Assembly (NCBI GenBank): GCA_002346305.1
Contig: DDZI01000052.1
Coordinates: forward strand, 334-9,746
Length of the DNA stretch: 9,413 bases
From: Actinobacteria bacterium UBA3012
GTDB taxonomy: Bacteria; Actinomycetota; Actinomycetes; Nanopelagicales; Nanopelagicaceae
Direction: 5' to 3'
Shown here: positions 7,026-9,413 of the stretch, piece by piece
Layout: every line of letters starts with the position of its first letter
Position numbering within the stretch: the first letter of the stretch is position 1
Made by a program: the position numbers and the translations under genes
The notes under the pieces: generated by a model
The model's input: the letters and a program-made list of their open reading frames with translations, nothing else
What the model was told of the DNA's origin: nothing
Database searches by the model: none

Positions 7026-8390
7026 ATGAGCGCCCTCGATGAAGGAACCCGTCTAACTGGCAGCAACCTGCCACAGGTGCGCCATTTGCAAACCGAGATT
7101 CCAGGGCCAAAATCTAAAGAGTTGATTGCAAGACGCGCCAACGCCGTTTCCGCCTCACTTGGTATGGCGATGCCAGTTTTTGTTGAACGTGCCGGTGGTG
7201 GAGTGATAATCGATGTCGATGGAAACTCAATTATCGATTTGGGCGCAGGAATCGCTGTTGTAAATGTTGGAAACTCCGCAGATTTAGTAATTGAAAAAGT
7301 TGTCGATCAAGTCAAAGCATTTACACATACCTGCTTCATGGTTGTTCCGTATGAAGGTTATGTTGAAGTTTGCGAAGCACTCAATCGCTTAACACCTGGT
7401 GATCATCCAAAAAAATCAGCACTGTTTAATTCTGGTGCTGAAGCAGTTGAAAATGCAGTGAAGGTCGCACGGGCCTATACCAAGCGCCCCGCTGTCGTTG
7501 TCTTCGAACATGGTTATCACGGTCGTACTAATTTAACTATGGGAATGACCGCTAAAAACATGCCTTATAAAGATGGGTTTGGTCCCTTTGCTCCAGAGAT
7601 TTATCGAATGCCGATGGCTTACCCTTTCCGCTCTCACTCTGATCCACAAAAATACGCAGCTGAAATTTTGGATCTGATCACACACAAAATGGAGAAAGAG
7701 ATTGGCCTACAAAATATCGCTGCAATTGTGATTGAGCCGATTCAAGGTGAAGGTGGATTTATCGTTCCACCAAAAGGGTTCCTTCCTGGTTTAGCAAGTT
7801 TTGCAAAAAGCAATGGAATACTTTTTGTAGCAGATGAAGTGCAAACTGGATTTGCTCGCACGGGCCAAATGTTTGCATGTGAAGATGAAAATGTAGTTCC
7901 TGACTTAATCACAACAGCTAAAGGTATTGCCGGTGGATTACCGCTATCAGCTTTAACTGGAAGAGCCGAAGTAATGGATAGCGTTCATGCAAGTGGATTA
8001 GGTGGAACATTTGGTGGTTCACCGATTGCTTGCGCTGCAGCTTTAGGTGCAATCCAAACCATTTCAGATCTAGATTTAATTAACCGCGCCAGTGAAATTG
8101 GGAAAATCATGAACTCGCGCCTGCTTGAGATGCAGAAAAAGTACACAGTCATTGGTGAAGTTCGTGGTCGTGGGGCTATGCAAGCAGTCGAACTCGTAAT
8201 CCCAGGAAGCATCGAACCAAATTCAACTGCAACATCTGCAGTTGTTAAATTCTGCCAAGCAAATGGTGTCTTGGTGTTAACTGCAGGTACCTATAGCAAC
8301 GTATTACGTTTTCTTCCGCCACTTGTCATGCCTGACCATTTACTAAATGAAGCCCTCGATATTATCGATCAGGCTTTTGCTTCGCTCTAA
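7026..8390 (+). CDS. gabT: 4-aminobutyrate aminotransferase (GABA transaminase)
   Basis: GabT is a PLP enzyme that moves the amino group of GABA to 2-oxoglutarate, giving succinate semialdehyde and glutamate. The 454 residues fit class III aminotransferases of the GabT type. Visible landmarks are LPQVRHLQTEIPGPKS near the N-terminus (15-30), typical of actinobacterial GabT, NSGAEAVENAVK (135-146) for PLP phosphate binding, GYHGRT (163-168), IEPIQGEGG (236-244), ADEVQTGFARTG (269-280) with D270 contacting the PLP ring nitrogen, and the Schiff-base lysine K299 in TTAKGIAGGLP. The ATG has no ribosome binding site and probably starts a leaderless mRNA. It reads away from dxr and converges on the ureohydrolase gene with a 13-bp gap. 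No gabD or GABA permease is in the window. Related omega-amino acids such as 5-aminovalerate could also be substrates. Confidence 0.93.
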   Translation: MSALDEGTRLTGSNLPQVRHLQTEIPGPKSKELIARRANAVSASLGMAMPVFVERAGGGVIIDVDGNSIIDLGAGIAVVNVGNSADLVIEKVVDQVKAFTHTCFMVVPYEGYVEVCEALNRLTPGDHPKKSALFNSGAEAVENAVKVARAYTKRPAVVVFEHGYHGRTNLTMGMTAKNMPYKDGFGPFAPEIYRMPMAYPFRSHSDPQKYAAEILDLITHKMEKEIGLQNIAAIVIEPIQGEGGFIVPPKGFLPGLASFAKSNGILFVADEVQTGFARTGQMFACEDENVVPDLITTAKGIAGGLPLSALTGRAEVMDSVHASGLGGTFGGSPIACAAALGAIQTISDLDLINRASEIGKIMNSRLLEMQKKYTVIGEVRGRGAMQAVELVIPGSIEPNSTATSAVVKFCQANGVLVLTAGTYSNVLRFLPPLVMPDHLLNEALDIIDQAFASL

Positions 8391-8403
8391 AACTTAATGC
8401 TAA

Positions 8404-9411
8404 TTAACGGTCTAACAAGTTGCGTTTAGCGTTGTAAGTAGTGCCATTTTTATTATTTTTCTTATGAGCGAGGGCACTCAATACTTCAAGTGCTACGCGA
8501 TTTGCCAAGATTGCAGTTATGTCAGCGCAATCATATGGAGGAGAAACTTCAACAATATCCATTCCGACAACTCGAACTTCAAGTGCAATTCGGCGGACCG
8601 CTTCAAGTAATTCTCGACTAGTCAATCCACCTGGTTCAGGAGTGCCAGTTCCGGGTGCCATTCCCGGATCAACGACATCTATATCTACAGAGAGAAAAAC
8701 TCCAACGCAATCTTGCATTACAGTTTTTAGTGCTTCATCAAGAATGAGATTTAATCCGCGTGCGTTTATTTCAGTCATCTCATAGGAACGCATTCCTTGT
8801 TCGGACATCCACTTTAAAGTTTCATCTTCTGGCCAATATCCTCGTAATCCAATTTGCAGAAAACGATCGCCCCGAACTGCGCCTCTTTCAATTAACCGGC
8901 GCATCGGTGTTCCGTGTCCGTAAAGTTGCCCCATCTGATTGTCACCAGTATCTGCATGGGCATCAAAATGGATCACTCCGATTTTGCCCCAGCCAAGAGC
9001 CTTGGCAACTCCGGCAATATCAGCAGATGCAATTGAATGATCTCCACCAAGCACCAGTGGAATTGCACCACTCGCAGCTATTTTTTCACTCTCTACCTCA
9101 AGCAGATTTAAAGATTCCTCTAAATGACTTGAGGGCATTGCCAAATCACCAGCATCTACAACTTTTAATTGTTGAAGTGCATCTACCCGTAACGCTAAAT
9201 GTGGACGGGAACCATCATGAGGCAAGTAATCTCCGGCACGAATTGCCATTGGTCCGAATTTAGTTCCGGAGCGATGTGAAGTCCCACCATCGACTGGAGC
9301 TCCAACAATTACTACATCGGCACCGGTATAACTTTTTTCTTCTTCCAAATCACAAGCTGGAATTCCTAAAAAGGTAAAACTTGGTCCATAAAGGTTTCCA
9401 TGGTTTGCCAT
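8404..9411 (-). CDS. Ureohydrolase of the agmatinase/guanidinobutyrase family
   Basis: This is a cytoplasmic dimanganese ureohydrolase of the arginase superfamily that removes urea from a guanidino compound. All six metal ligands are present in the 335-residue product: H125 (GGDHS), D150, H152 and D154 (FDAHADT), and D243 and D245 (SVDIDVVDP). The segment GMAPGTGTPEPGG (250-262) and VEVSPPYD (287-294) place it with agmatinase-like enzymes rather than arginases. The substrate (agmatine, 4-guanidinobutyrate, guanidine or another) is not determined by these motifs. The neighbouring gabT makes guanidinobutyrase a reasonable idea, because its product would be GABA. The ATG (9409-9411) is 2 bp from the right edge, so its promoter and ribosome binding site are not visible and a longer N-terminus cannot be excluded. 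The last 18 or so residues, after ALAHK, are Asn/Lys-rich and look additional to the usual family end. Confidence 0.9.
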   Translation of the reverse strand: MANHGNLYGPSFTFLGIPACDLEEEKSYTGADVVIVGAPVDGGTSHRSGTKFGPMAIRAGDYLPHDGSRPHLALRVDALQQLKVVDAGDLAMPSSHLEESLNLLEVESEKIAASGAIPLVLGGDHSIASADIAGVAKALGWGKIGVIHFDAHADTGDNQMGQLYGHGTPMRRLIERGAVRGDRFLQIGLRGYWPEDETLKWMSEQGMRSYEMTEINARGLNLILDEALKTVMQDCVGVFLSVDIDVVDPGMAPGTGTPEPGGLTSRELLEAVRRIALEVRVVGMDIVEVSPPYDCADITAILANRVALEVLSALAHKKNNKNGTTYNAKRNLLDR

Positions 9412-9413
9412 GA

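Noticed and set aside
6960..7060. Promoter for dxr in the divergent gap
   Set aside because: I looked on the minus strand for a TAnnnT -10 with a TTG-like -35 at 16-18 bp and found none that is convincing. The promoter must exist but cannot be placed.
8394..8407. Small inverted repeat TTAAT-GCTA-ATTAA between convergent gabT and ureohydrolase genes as a bidirectional terminator
   Set aside because: Only five A-T pairs, no GC in the stem and no adequate T-run; too weak to call a terminator.
8760..9263. Open frame of 167 codons on the plus strand opposite the ureohydrolase gene
   Set aside because: Antisense to the metal-binding core of a clear enzyme gene, His/Leu/Gln-rich composition produced by the complementary codons, no similarity to any family I know.
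1..9413. Hidden mobile element, phage, toxin-antitoxin, defence or biosynthetic system
   Set aside because: Every stretch above 100 bp is covered by a recognised core metabolic or information-processing gene. No transposase, integrase, terminal repeats, tRNA or direct-repeat array is visible.

Overview
The window looks like a compact chromosomal housekeeping segment from a low-GC actinobacterium. The proteins resemble actinobacterial families throughout: a Rip1/RseP-type site-2 protease of Rip1-like length and ending, an IspG with the actinobacterial-style N-terminus, a DUF4081-type GNAT protein next to ispG, and a ProRS with the actinobacterial N-terminal block. The DNA, however, is AT-rich by eye and intergenic gaps are very short (a 4-bp overlap to 84 bp). 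This combination is typical of streamlined aquatic actinobacteria such as the freshwater acI/Nanopelagicales lineage. That assignment is an inference from composition and protein style, not from a marker search.

Layout. From about 6960 down to 1, seven genes run on the minus strand: dxr, rseP (rip1-like), ispG, a DUF4081/GNAT protein, proS, rimP and the first 101 codons of nusA, which runs off the left edge. Gaps between dxr and proS are 4, 35, 12 and 19 bp, so these five probably form one transcription unit. An 84-bp gap with a possible internal promoter precedes rimP, and nusA overlaps the rimP stop by 4 bp. A 66-bp divergent region (6960-7025) separates dxr from gabT, which reads rightward. 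gabT converges on a ureohydrolase gene of the agmatinase family, which fills the right end on the minus strand with its start codon 2 bp from the edge.

How the genes fit together. dxr and ispG encode an early and a late step of the MEP isoprenoid pathway and bracket the intramembrane protease gene. proS, rimP and nusA serve aminoacylation, 30S maturation and transcription elongation/antitermination. gabT and the ureohydrolase could be linked metabolically: a ureohydrolase acting on 4-guanidinobutyrate would give GABA, the GabT substrate, whereas one acting on agmatine would give putrescine, two steps above GABA. The sequence alone does not settle the substrate.

I found no mobile element, RNA gene, CRISPR array, phage gene or defence system, and nothing that amounts to a new biological system. 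The points worth a second look are small: a probably leaderless gabT, a perfect stem-loop over the rseP stop codon, an unusual residue in IspG, an AT-rich C-terminal tail on the ureohydrolase that may be a recent extension or an indel artefact, and the join between the conserved operon and the gabT/ureohydrolase pair.
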